From Sesamum alatum (Eukaryota > Streptophyta > Magnoliopsida > Lamiales > Pedaliaceae): 64,000 nt of DNA. The stretch is taken from NCBI GenBank assembly GCA_034509735.1, contig JACGWO010000005.1:22438383-22502382 (forward strand). The letters run 5' to 3'. Position numbers and translations under genes: made by a program. The notes under the pieces were generated by a model. It made no database searches and had not been told where the DNA came from. It saw only the letters and a list, made by a program, of their open reading frames with translations. Positions 37,201-51,200 of this stretch are shown here, one piece after another (position 1 is the first letter of the stretch; each line of letters starts with the position of its first letter).

Positions 37201-40200
37201 GTTACAAATTGCCAAACATATTGGCTTTCTGGTCACCTATTCAAACAATCTCCCACTTGACCTAAAGCCAATCATCCATTGACCTCAAACCTCTTATTCA
37301 GATGGTGAGTGTGGGCAACTTGCGACATGGGCTTAGCAAGTGGATCTGCTATGTTTTCTACGGAGCTGACTCGGTCCAACCGAACGTCATTCCTGCTATC
37401 CATCTCTCCAAGTAGATGGTAGCGTCTAAGAATATGCTTGGATCGTGATGAGATCTCGGTTCCTTTGCTAGCGCTATCGCCCCGTTGTTATCATTAAAGA
37501 TAATTACAGGCTTAGCAATGCTAGGTACTATATCCAATCCTTGGATGTAGCTCATCAACCAAACCACTCCTTAGCAGCTTCCAAAGCCGCTATGTATTCA
37601 AAACTCTATGGTGGAGTCCATCGTGGTAGCCTACTTGGAACCCTTCCAAGTAACCACGCCACCATTTAGTCTAAATACAAAATCATACTGAGACTTGGCA
37701 TCATCGTCATCCAACTGGAAGCTAGCGTCGCTATAGCCTTCCAGTGTCAACTCTCCACCGCCGTAGATCAAGAACATGTCCTTAGTCCTTTTCAGGTACT
37801 TCAGGATAGTCTTGACTGCACTCCAGTGTGCCTCCCTGGCACACGACTGATATCAACTTGTTACGCTCAAAGCGAAAGCCACATCAGGTCTAGTGCACTG
37901 AACAGCATATTGTATGCTGCCTACGGCTGAAGCATAGGGGATGTCCAACATCCTTTTAAGCTCCTCATCGGTCTTAGGAGACTGCTTCTTGGATAACTTA
38001 ATTGCATGCCTCATAGGAAGGAATCCTTGTTTTTGAGTTCTCCATCTTGAATCTCTTCAAGACATTCTCAATGTACGAGGACTGGGCCATTCCTAACATC
38101 CTTTTAGATCTATCCCTATAGATCTTGATGCCAAGGATGTAGGATGCCTTGCTCATGGAGAATTGCGTTGACAACAAAGCTTTAGTGGTACCCAACATCG
38201 TAGCATCATTCCCAATGAGCAAGAAGTCATCCACGTAAAGCACCAAAAACGCAACTGAGCTCCCACTGATCTTCTTATATACACAAGGATCGGACTCATT
38301 CTTGATGAAATCATATCCCCGTATGACTTCATCAAAACGTATGTTCCAGCTTCGGGAAGCTTGTTTGAGGCCATAGATGGACCTTTGGAGACGGCAGACC
38401 TTCTGCTCTTCTCGAACAGTTGTGAAACCTTTCGGCTGATCCATATAGATCTCTTCCTCTACGAAACCGTTGAGGAAGGCCGTTTTCACGTCCATCTGCC
38501 ATATTTCATAGTCATACCATGCTGCTATGGCAAGCAGTGTCCGAATGGACTTGGCCATTGCTACGGGCGAGTAGGTTTTCTCAAAATCGACCCCGGGTTG
38601 TTGAGTGTAACCTTTCGCCACAAGTCTGGCTTTGAAGGTTGTAACCTCCCTGTCAGCTCCAAGCTTACGTTTGTAGACCCATTTACACCCTACGGGTTTA
38701 ACCCCTTTGGGTGGATCTACTAGGGTCCAAACCTTGTTTGTACCCATTGAGTCCATCTCGGATTTCATAGCCTCAAGCCACTTGTCCACATCGATGTCCG
38801 ACATCGCTTCTCCGTATGTCTTTGGATCATTATCCAACTGACCGGTCAGGCCCAGAAATCCATACCTATCAGGTGCATGGGATACTCTGGCCGACCTACG
38901 GAGGATTGGAACAATATCAGTGGAAACCACTGGCTCAGATGTCACTGCCGCCTCATGGGGTACCTCACTTGATTCCTCAAGGAGTACCTCATCGCGTCGA
39001 TTATCCGATGGAAAACCTTTTTCCAAGAACACTGCGTTTTGCGAGACAAAAACATTTTGCTCGGAGGGATCATAGAAATAATACCCCGCAGTTTCTTTCG
39101 GATAGCCGATGAACCTGCATAAACTAGACCTCAAGTCCAGTTTATCTCCCACTAATCTCTTGACATATGCGGGGCAACCCCACACTTTCAAGTATTTGTA
39201 GGAGGCAGGCTTGCCATGCCATATCTCATATGGCGTCTGGGATACTTTTTTAGATGGCGCCAAGTTCAAAACTTTGGCCGTTATCTCAAGAGCGTATCCC
39301 CAGAAGGAAAGGGGTAGTTTGGTAAAACTCATTCATGGATCGGACCATGTCCAACAAGGTCCGATTCCTCCTTTCAGACACACCATTAAGCTGCGGTGTT
39401 CCAGGAGGGGTCCACTGAGAGAGAATCCCATTCTCTTTTAGATAATCAGTAAACTCACCACTCAAATACTCTCCACCTCGGTCCGACCGAAGGGGTTTTG
39501 ATCTTTCGACCGGTTTGGTTCTCTACAAGTCAGTATTCCTTAAACCTTCCAAAGGCTTTAGACTTGTATCTCATCAGGTAAACATAACCATACCGTGAGT
39601 GATCATCGGTAAAGGTTATGAAGTACGAGTACCCACCTCTAGCCTGAGTATTTAGTGGACCACAGACATCTGTATGGATCAAATTCAACAGACCACTGGC
39701 TAGCGTACTTTGTCCAACAAAGGGTTTCTTGGTCATCTTTCCCTTTAGACAGGATTCGCAGGTCGGTAGGTTGTCCAAATCGTCTATTTCTAGACTCTTT
39801 GAGTCCACCAACCTTCTTATCCTATCTTTAGAGATATGACCTAACCTCGCATGCCATATCTGTGCGTTATTATGATCATCACGTTTTTCGTTTGTGTTCT
39901 GCAGTCATAATCCAATTAGACTGTTGAAGTATGTACAGACCGTTGACCAATGTACCAAGCATATGAGAAATACCATCTTTGATAATGAAAAAACCGTTTT
40001 TATTGATGGTAAATTCATATCCTCCTTATCAAGGACCGGGATGGAAACAATGTTTTTAATCATGCTAGTACATAGAAACAGTCGTTCAGTACAATCTTAA
40101 CATGACTTACTAATGGCTAACTCTAGTGATCCTACGGCCTCCGCAGCAACGGCCTTGCCATCGCCTAGCCTCAGGATCATCTCATCCTTGGTTAGCCTTC

Positions 40201-43200
40201 TGCTTCTTTGCAGTGCCTGCAAATCATTGCAGATGTGAGCACCACACCCGGTATCCAATACCCATGAAGCAGAATTAGTAAATCATATTAACTTCAACCA
40301 CAAACACACCTGGGTTGGAGAGGAGTTGTGGGCACTCCCTCTTCTAATGCCCTTTCCCTTGGCAATGCATGCAGACATCATTTGCCTTGGACTGTTGAGA
40401 ACCACGGGCCTTCCCTTTCCCTTTGCTCGGTCCAACCGGAGCAACAGGGACGCCTGGAGCGCAAGCAGGGGCCACAACCGTCTTCCTTTGCCCTTCTTCC
40501 TCTTCCATCGTCCGGCCCTCTTGCCATTCGCCTTGGAGGTCGAAGCCTCTCCTATCAATACCACCGGCGCCGACTTGTGGGTCGTTTGCCTCGTATTGGA
40601 CCAGCATGTTGATCAACTCAATGAATAGACTTCTCAAGTCCGTTCATGTTATAGTTTACAACAAACGGGTCATAGGATGGAGGAAGTGACTGTAGGATCA
40701 CGTCAATGTACGTGTCATTGTTAAGCCCAGCTTTAAGGTCCTCGAGTTTCTCCACTAGGGAGAGCATCTTAACCCCATGACTTTGTACAGACGCTCCTAC
40801 AGCAAGCTTGGTGCCAAAGAATGCTTTTGTGGCGGCATATCTAATATGCCTATCCGGAACCGCATAAACCTCGTTCATGCGGAGCATTATGGCGGAGACG
40901 TTGTCCAGCCTCTCATACTGCTTCTGGATGTCGTTAGACATCGAAGCCAGTATGATATTGCGTACTTTCCGGTTGTCCTCATGCCATTTCTCGAATGTCA
41001 AACGTTCTTCAGGCGTTGACCCCTCCGGTAAGTCGCTCGGTGGCGGCTCGTCCAAGACGTAGCCTTGGTTCTCGAAACGAGGACAATCCTCAGGTTTCTC
41101 AGCCAGTCCGATAGTTCGTTCCGTTGAATTTTGTTAGTCTCAAGAATCATGGTTAACAGGTTCTTAGACATATCTACATTAATGAAAATGTAAAGCAGAA
41201 ATTAGCAGATGATGGTAATATTATTGTTCAAGTTTGAAAGACTTGGTCTTTTAGTCTTTAACCCTCCCACTATTATACGAAAGTCCGCCACTCTCAAGTG
41301 GAGTTTCGGGAAACCATTTCCTAGTGGGCTTGGGATCCACAAGCGTAATCTCCATGCCCCGCTTTTACGATTCACATGAAGAAGACCTTGTGGGAGATAT
41401 CCAATATCATTCTCATCCAATGAGATTCCCAAGATATTTTGCCTCACCTATTTACATGGTCCCGAGGACTCCAAGCGAACCATGTTACTCAGTGTTGGCC
41501 CCGACCCATCAACCAAATCATGCCTCAAACTGTTGCCCCACGACTCGTGAGACAGGGAAACAGCGAGCGCAGTCTTTTTGTTCACAACAATAGTGCAGCT
41601 TTCCCCTAGTCCAAGTGTGCCACGACTCGTGAGACCACACTTGGGTAGTGTAGCTTCCTCACCACATTACTGTGGATGGAAGGCTCGGACAGACCAAAAT
41701 ACCATTTTGATCCAAGTCCGTTCTGGGCCTAATATTTAATTTGGTCCAACCAAATGAGAGTTTGTGTATGATCGAGACCTCATCACATTATTGTGTTTTA
41801 GCATGCATAAATATCCAATATTTTAAAGCGATAAATAAATACGCCGCATGCAGAAAACATAGCATACCCCTGTTTAGGATGATCACAAAGCCCAACCTTA
41901 TGCGACCCACTGAGCCTGCAGTGAGTCTATGGTCTGTCTAGGGTGGTCCTAAATTATTACAATAATAATAAACCAATTGTCATTCCAATGGCCTTGAAGT
42001 GCTTCTTGTTTCACGCCTTGATGCTCCTCCTTGGGTCTCCGACTCCAATTGCTTGTTAAAATTGAAACCTCACCAATCCTATCTACTCTCATTACAACTG
42101 AAAGTAATACATCGGTAATAAGAAAACAAGCATTAACATCATTGAGGCTGAAAATACGGGAGATGATAGTCCCAAAAACAAGAGGCACGCAGGCCCCACC
42201 CAACAGAAAATAAATGATCATATATTCATCCATACATAAGGTCTAGGGCTCTTGTGATCATCCCATGTAGATTCCAATCAACTCACATAACATAATTATT
42301 CCAAATAATCATGCATAAATAACCAATGGATATTCCAAATACCCAAGTGATGTCCAAGATCACAAAAGCATAAATATACAAATAACATGCAAAATTCAAA
42401 TTTTAAATTTAATGGACATTTTAAACAATGCATCCAATGCATGTATTAATCCCAAATTAATTAAGCAAATTTAATCCAAGGAATAATCCAATTATTCCAA
42501 AATCAAAAAATGCAAAATTAATATATTTTAAAGAATATTGTGCAGAAAATACAGAAAATCAAATTTTTCGAAAAAAAAGTCGAAAACGGCACAAAACGGC
42601 CCAGCCGTTGTGCTGGCCGGCCGGCTGCGCGCACAGGGCAGCGCGCGCGCGCTGGCCTCAGCCAGCAGCGGTCGGCTGCGCACAGGCGCCTGCCTGCGCG
42701 CGACCACTGCCGGCCCGATCAAATTTTTATTTTTTTTTTGTTTTTCAAAACTGTTTCAGCACAATAACAATAATATTATTCTAAAAATAAGCATGCAATT
42801 TTAGATCCAATCTAACAAAATTAAGCATGCCAAAAGTCCATTAAATCCAAACAATTGAATCATCATATTATTCATATATTTATGTAATCTAACATGCCAA
42901 TAAGGGCATTAAAAGCAAAGTAGATCATGCCAAACACAATATCTATGCCCCTTACATCGAACCGGGGCTCTGATACCACTTGAACGACAAGCGGATCCGC
43001 CCGGGAGCGCGAGCGGAAGCGAGAAAGCGAGAAAAATTGTGCACAAATTTAAATCTAATTTAAATATGCGAATTCCAAGGGATGTACCCTTGGGTGCTCA
43101 ACCGGGCGTTCGATGTAGGATGTGTAAATATATTAGAAACATATATTTAAACACAATAGCATAGATATATAAATGAAATCAATCAAAGCGTAATAAACCG

Positions 43201-45210
43201 TTACCTTTGATTGTTTAGCGTATGCTCCCCGGCTACTAGCGTTGTTCCTTCTCCGGAATGCTCATGGAAATCCAAACGTATGGATTCTCAAAGGTGATCC
43301 ACACCACACCGGAAGAAAACACACGTTCTTCTTGCTAGAAAAAAACGGGGTTAGAATGAATTGGTTTAAAGAAGAACACTATGAATTAGTGTTTCTCTTA
43401 AACTTACTTTTTCTTCTTCTTGATTCAAAATCAAGTGAAGAACACAGTGTAAGAGAGGGAGAGAGCACGAAAAATTGAAAGAAGAGGAGAGGATTTTTTG
43501 TCTTCTCTTTTTTCTAGAAAAAGATGAATATGAATCACTTATGCTTTTTGTGTTGTATATTCTAATATATACTACATAATTAATGTGATTATTGGAATGT
43601 GTCTAGGTTCATCCAATGATGTCTAGATTCATTCCAATCAATCACCATTAATTCTTCAATCAAGCCTACAAAATTTATGGTATGATCAAATCATACCAAA
43701 GGGAAGAGCTTGATTGGAGTTGATTTGTCTCTTTCCAAAAAAGATAAGTCAACATACCACCTAGCATGAAACATGGCTGATTTTTGCTTCCTCCAAGGAA
43801 CATGTCGGCCATGTTTAATTAAGGAAAGAAGTCCAACTTCTTTCTATTCCAAAATAGGAATTATTTCTCCTCTCGGTATAATTTAACGTACCAGGTTTAT
43901 CGTAATCCAATTACGACGAACCCAACATTAAATCCAATTTAATGTCCATTTAAATTATCTCCCGTTGATCTTTTAATCCAATTAAAAGATCCAACGTCTC
44001 AACGTCTCAACTTTCCATATTTAATCGAAAATCCAATTTACCAATTAAACGAAAGCCCGATACAATATCGGCCCGTCCATCCAATGGACTTTCCCTTAAG
44101 TAATCCAATTACTTATTTTATCCTTCGAGATTGACTCCAAGTCAATCTCTCAACCTCCTCGGTGATTTGTGTGTGACCCTTTAGGTTCACCCTCAGCTAG
44201 ACTTGGGCCCCGTGTCCCACAAGGGCCCGTTACCAAAGGTGGCCGTCTAGCAACGGTCCATGGCACTAGAGACTAGGTGAATTGGCGTGAACATTTAGGC
44301 ACCAATTCCATACGGGTACGATCCTTCCGTCTACCATCTCCCGGCCTTAGTCTGGGGTATGGAATTGGCGTCGGTTCCCATCCTTGACTAGGCATCTATG
44401 CTTAATACTCGAGACCACGTATGCTTCATTGCGTCGACACAAGAAACCATTCCCTGTTCGACCAACCACTGTGGCCACAGCTTCAAATAGCATGAACGTG
44501 TCTCCGAGTGCATAGGAGATACCTCTGTCACATACTGACAGGGGACGGATCCTCTTCTTGGAATCCACCGTCCTCGCTACACATTCTGACTGCATTGGAC
44601 AAGGCTTATGATAATCATCTTACAGAATGATTACCTCTCGCCAGATCTAAGATACAGCCGTCCTGTGCACGCGGCTGCCATGATTCCTCAAGTCTGAGGA
44701 TTACTCCCGTACTATCGCGAACCAGGGAAAACTAATCATACGACCAAGCCTCCAAGGCTTCCATATGATGATCCCCGCGAGTCAGTCCAGTCGGCTCGAC
44801 CTCAGTCGACCAACCCATCAAGATCGTGTAGCGTCCCACGCCTGTCGCCGATGAAACACGGCACTCATCCAATGAACATGACTCTTGACGCAAGTCTCAA
44901 TAGGACTCTCGATGCCCTGTCTCGAGTTCTCGACTTGGAACGTTTCAGACCCAACTCTTAATTAGTTGGTTTCATGACCACCATCCAATGCGTGGCCCAA
45001 CTGCACGAGTTGTTATCCATGGTCTGTGGGCTTTGTTGCGATATAAGTTGAACACCGTTTTAACAAATGTAAGATGAGCGCAACAAAGAAGGTACCATTG
45101 GTGACAAATACTCATCTTATTCATCACATAATAATATTACATTTACATCAAGTTGTCGAATAGGTTACAAATTGCTAAACCTATTGGCTTTCTGGTCACC
45201 TATTCCAACA
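31234..45210 (-). mobile_element. near-complete Ty1/copia element (element 2), with MULE insertion in one LTR
   Basis: LTRs at 31234-37247 (interrupted) and 42981-45210 flank a body with, in minus-strand order, primer binding site, long leader, gag, protease, integrase, RT and RNase H. This is the copia order with integrase before RT. Both sides carry a perfect 5-bp target duplication, CTACC (31229-31233 and 45211-45215). Without the 3.8-kb MULE the element is about 10.2 kb. It has nonsense and frameshift mutations in gag, integrase and RNase H, so it is probably not autonomous. It belongs to the same family as the gutted element at 10.8-17.6 kb. Confidence 0.92.
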
Positions 45211-48200
45211 CTACCCAACTATAAATAAAAGTATTATAGCTCGTACATATATGTACAATTACCAATATACCCAAGTTTATATAAATCTGCATTATACATA
45301 CATTTATATATATAGACAAATTTATATTTGCATTTATACAACTGAAGCCTTAAGGTTAAAATCACTTCTCATTTTTCATGTGATATATGTTCCCCAAAAT
45401 CACCAAATTCAACCCGCAATAACAAACAACTGGAAACAATAAAAGTTAGGGAAAATTATTTTTTTAATCCGCTAAGTATGCCCAATATTAATTTTAATCT
45501 AATAATTATATTTATTTTTTTCTAAGTCCAAAAAAAACTTGTAAAATTGATGAGATTTAGTCCAAATTAGAATTTTTTACTCAATTTTCCGGCGATATTT
45601 TAGAAATTAACCGAAAAAATGCACACGTGCCAAGTATTTGGTTAATTTACAGCAAACTTATTCACGTGTACAAGTTCATGTACTAGTTCCCACTTGTACA
45701 ACACATATTAGCTGGCACTCAAATTAAAATTCACTCCATTTTAATTGTCACGTAGGTTTAAAAATTCTCAAAATATGTCCAGTTGACATGTCATGTAATA
45801 TATCCGACCACGAAATTAAAAATCGACCACCGGAGACTAAATCTTATCATTTTTGCAAGTTACTGAACTTAGAAAAAAATGACATAGTTACCGAATTAAA
45901 ATTAATATTGGGCATAATTAGCGGACAAAAATAATAATTTTTCGTAAAAGTTAACACACATTCATTCGGCAAAATATTTTTTTGGTCTCGTAAGATTAGG
46001 ACATTATCTTTTGGTACCACAACTTAGGTAGGTGGTTGTTTTAGTCCCATAAAGCACGTTTTTTTTTATTTTTTTGGTCCTAAAATGTCACATTTTTCAA
46101 TTTTTTTTTCCCAAAATGCCATGTGCCTTGGGACCAAAAAAATTGAAAAAAAACGTATTTTATGGGACCAAAAAACAGAAAAATGTGATATTTTGGACCA
46201 AAAAAACTAAAAATCGTGTTTTATGGGACTAAAACAGCCACATACTTAAATTGTGGTACTAAAAAGCAAATAATGCCCTAATCTAAAAAAAAAAAAAAAA
46301 AAGCATTTTGCCCCATTCATTTCCAACACTTCCCAAATAATACTATGATCTAATTTCGAACTACAGCAATCAAATTCTTTCTCTATAGTTGAATCACTAC
46401 ATAACAAAAGAATATGAAAGAAAAATGAAGTAGTTCTCTACAAGAATGAATGCATGTATGTTAAGGTACATTAGAACTGCACAACCTTGGGCGCAAATCT
46501 TAACAAACGATCCAAAGTACCGACCGTAAATTTCCTAGCAAACAAGTAGCAAATATTGGTAGGCCTCCCATTGTACACGCACTCGCTACCGGTCCTCAAA
46601 CCGGTCCAGCAGGTCGACGAGATATCGGATCGACGAACCTAAAAGGGTGCGGCCCGCCCTTGGACCAGTCGACCCAAGTCAAAGTCCTGTTTGAATTCTT
46701 CCACGGAAATTTCTTGGTTACAAATGTCGGCAAATAGTGCTCATCCGAATAACAAGCGGGCTTGCAGTATTTCTTGAATATCAAGGAATACATGCGATCT
46801 GAAATGACCTCCAATGCCAGCTCTCGGTCTATCTCAAACCACGGCGCCCCCTTCCGCCACTCTTCCAACTTGACGTGTGGCCTCATATGCTTGTCGTATC
46901 GCCACGCCCCCACTGGGCCGGGCAAGTCGTACGACTCCACGAAGGTTGTGGTGGACTTGATTAGGTAATCGTAGATGGTACTGAAGTTAAAGAGTGGAAT
47001 GCAGGCTTCCGACAACAGAACGAATCTTTCATTCGAGTAATCGAGCAATGCATTAGCCAGCAGCCTGCGTTCCGCTTCAACCATGCTAAATTCTCCCCAT
47101 CTTACCTCCTGTATACACACACATTTATATATATAAGCATATGATCAGATTGTGTAGACCAACTACATTGACTTTCATTACTTATTTTGATCTCCTTCTT
47201 CGGGTTAAATGTCGTTTATCCCAATGAAATCCTATATGTTAAAAAAAAAAGTAATCCTATGAGAAAGGTGCGGAAAAACTCGGCTCCGCAAAGAGATAAT
47301 TTGCTTCTTTCAATATAAGATGTAGTCTTTTTTGTCCTGCATGAATTGATTTTTACAATTAATTTTATTATCTTATAATATTGGTAATCAAAGATTTTTC
47401 CGACCAATTTAATCGAAAACATTACACGTGATTTGCACATAGTCCAATTAAAAGAATTCCAGCGAAATTGACTAGAGTTATCCTAAAATCCCATTTTGTT
47501 TCTTTTAATTACAGCATCTTACAGGTCTAAAATTGCATTTTCCCGTTCTTTCTTACATGAGTGGGCATTTTGGATTTTTTCATTGTTTGCCAAGAAATAG
47601 TTTGAACATATAAACAGTAATGCAGGGTTTTTTTTTTTTTTGGGGGGGGGGGTTGAATTGTATTCTTCCCTCCTAATGAAGTTCAAGATTTACTTTCTTC
47701 ATATAAACAGTAAACCCCATGTCAATTATGCCAGAAAAAATTGCAATTTTATTCTCGGAATAGGTATTTCCGAGTTTAATATATCACAATATATAGCATT
47801 ATAAATAATATATATATATATATATATATATGGTTGTCTCCATCCAAAATAGACGAAGCATATATTAACTCTTACGTTCTGAAATTTTGGTACCATACTT
47901 CTAGCACATTCCATTGTATTCTTATAAATTAATTTGTAACTAATTTTAACACTTACATATTATACTAATTTTCTCCGATTTATAAATGAATTACTATGTA
48001 ATATATAATGTATTTGTAGGGACTAATTAAATTCTGAACTTTTCCATACTTTATATCTTATTAGTTGTTGTGGTACGTTGTTTCTGTATGCATATAATAA
48101 ATAACTTTTTATGCATTAAAAGATATTATAAATTAGAATAAAATATATAAACCAACACACACTACCAAAAAAAAATTGAGTTTTCGGTACACTATAAATG

Positions 48201-51200
48201 ACCATGACTTAAAAATCGTAGTAAATTAATACTATTAACCATGGTCAAACAAAACCAAAGCATAAACTTTAATTTTTACGATTAATCAATATTGGCTATG
48301 GTTTTTAGCCATAGCCAAAACATTTTCATAGAGTTGGGCATAACTAATGTTTTGGCCACACTTGCAGAAACAACGGCTAATAACCGTTACGAAGCCGTGG
48401 TTAATATATATTTACCACGATTTCTTTCATTTAGCTTTTATCTGCTTTTCACTTTTTTTTACAAACACTACCCACTTTTGATTCTGCTACAACTTCCAAC
48501 TTTTTGTACAAAATCACTTCTTCAAAAGCAGAAGCTCTCGCAAACACTCCCTAAGACCATGATAAATGTAACTAATCATGATCAAAACTTAATGCCTTGT
48601 TTGGTTTCATTTTCATTGTGAGTTTCAGTTTTTTGAAACAGTGATAAAAGTAAAAGCATGTTTGTCTATATGTATTCTCCCTAGAAATATTTTATTATGT
48701 CATCTCAATCAGTACTCTTTTTATATATTTACATACATATAAAAAAAATTCAATCATTAATGTTATAAACTAATAATATATACTTTTTTCATAATACTTT
48801 GATATATATTTTTACCACTAATAACCAAAAATAAAAATATTATTTTCATGAAATAAAAAAGTAATTTAACAACATTAACGGCATAGGACACAATCTTATC
48901 AACTAGTCCGAACATATTCTCGTCCATTTTCGTTAAAAAAAAAACTTATACAAAATTAAAAACATCATATTTTCCGCTGAAATTTAAAATGAAAATAAAA
49001 TGGAAACCTAAGTTTTAACCGTTAACTTATCTGATCATAATTAATAGTATAATTTTTGTTGTGTTGTTTAAGATATCTTGAGGAAGGGAACAGATGCCTC
49101 TTTTTGGCCGATTCAACTTCTCCTCGTAAAGAAGAAAAGAAAGAAGCGAAAAGAAGAAAGGAATTTGAAGGGCAAAAGTGGTATGTGGAATTAGAGTGCA
49201 ATCAAAGACTTGTGCACCAAAAGTTGCATAGTCTCTTCTAGAGGATTGTGAAAAGCTTGTGCCTCGTTGTTCTACTTTTACTTAGCTAATTTTTGCAGTT
49301 TTTGCAGGAGTTGCTGCATTTGAATCTATGAATATAAAATATTAATTGTGTTGATAAGGCCTATTTCATAATTTTATATTCATAGAAACAATCCGTTGAA
49401 CTTCTAAAAGGAAACTTATTGCTTCCAGCATCGAGAGCTACACATACGAGCTATTAATTTAAGTTTAGATCAGACGAAATATCTTCATTCACTTTTAAAA
49501 CAGAAATAAAGGAAATCGTAATCATTACATACTTATATTATATTTCCTTAGAAGAAATATGATCGATTTTTGCTGTCATGATTAAGTACCATGCAAAAAA
49601 AAAAAAAAAAAAAAATCATGGCGAAACATCCATTGGTCATAGTTGCGCTACGACTATCAACCATTTTTTAATTTTTACAAGTAAGGCCAAAATATTAGTT
49701 ACAACTAAAAATCATGACAGAGTTTTTAGCCATAACTTAAATGACAAATGTTAATTAATAGTGATTAAAACTTAAATTTTTAAATAAATTTTATTTGAAC
49801 GTGATAGAAAGTATTAATTCATGATGATGTTTAAATTGTAATTATTTATAACATATAAAGATATTTTTATTTCATTTTATTTTTCTAGTGATGCCGGAGC
49901 TAACTATTTAATGGACTAAGTATACCTGACTCTATTCAGTAATTATTTATGCATGAATTTCAAATTTCAAATATGACTCAATGGATCTGCCCGCCCAGTT
50001 CCCGCACTCTAAGGCCTCCCACAAAATATTATATATTCAGAAGGTCAACTAGAAAATATAATATAGATATATATATATCTACTTTATTATTATTGAATAG
50101 CACTTTTTGGTGCCTCAAATTTTTGGTATGTTATTTCTTTTATTTTTGAAATTATTTATAATTTTTTTTCTTTTCTCAACCTCCAAATATCTCTCTCTTT
50201 CTCTCTCTCCCACTCTTCTCTTAATAACTTTCCATAACTTTTTATCTTTTTACTATTTTTTATTTATTTAACTAATATAAATATTTTAAAAAATTAACAA
50301 TTATATTATTTATATTTTAAATTAATTGTACACACATTTGGGTGTGCCATACACACTAATATATATAATAGACGAGGTAATTAATTAATGCCTGTGACAT
50401 GTGATGTAAAATTCTTGTACCCACTAAAAGTTTTCATAAATATCAATGAATCAAACACTTTAACTCGAGCTTCTAGATTCATAAATCTCAACGTAATTTA
50501 GAGAATTTACAAACTGATTAAAATATATTTTATAAAATATATTTAAGAAAAAAAAATATAAGTTCTTTTACAAAGCATAAGGCGTCATAAACTTATAAAT
50601 TCTTTCTAACTTATTTTTAAAAATGATGAGTTAACTCTTTCAATTTAATTATAAAATAATCATTGTTATCATTTTATAAGTTCCATCATCTTATTTTAAT
50701 TTCAAAAATTTCATTCTAAAACAATATCACACATCTTATATAGGGCAAAATGCTTTTTTGGTCCCATAAGATTAGGACATTATTTGTTCTGGTACCACAA
50801 CTTAGGTAGGTACCTGTTTTAGTCTCATAAAACACGTTTTTTAAGTTTTTTTTTTGTTCCAAAATGTCACATTTTTCAATTTTTTTGGTCCCATAAAACA
50901 CGTTTTTCAATTTTTTGGTTCCAAGGCACACAATATTTTGGGACAAAAAAATTGAAAAACGTGATATTTTGAGACCAAAAAAATTAAATAACGTATTTTA
51001 TGGGACTAAAACAACCATCTACTTAAGTTGTGGTACCAAAATAAATAATGCCCTAATCTTACGGGATCAAAAAAGCATTTTTCCCTCTTATATATAACCT
51101 CTAAAACATTTTATAACATGTATAAACTCACCCAAACACCCTCTTTTTAAGTAAATTGATTTCGTATTTCTAATCATATTTCATCTTCTATTTCAATTGA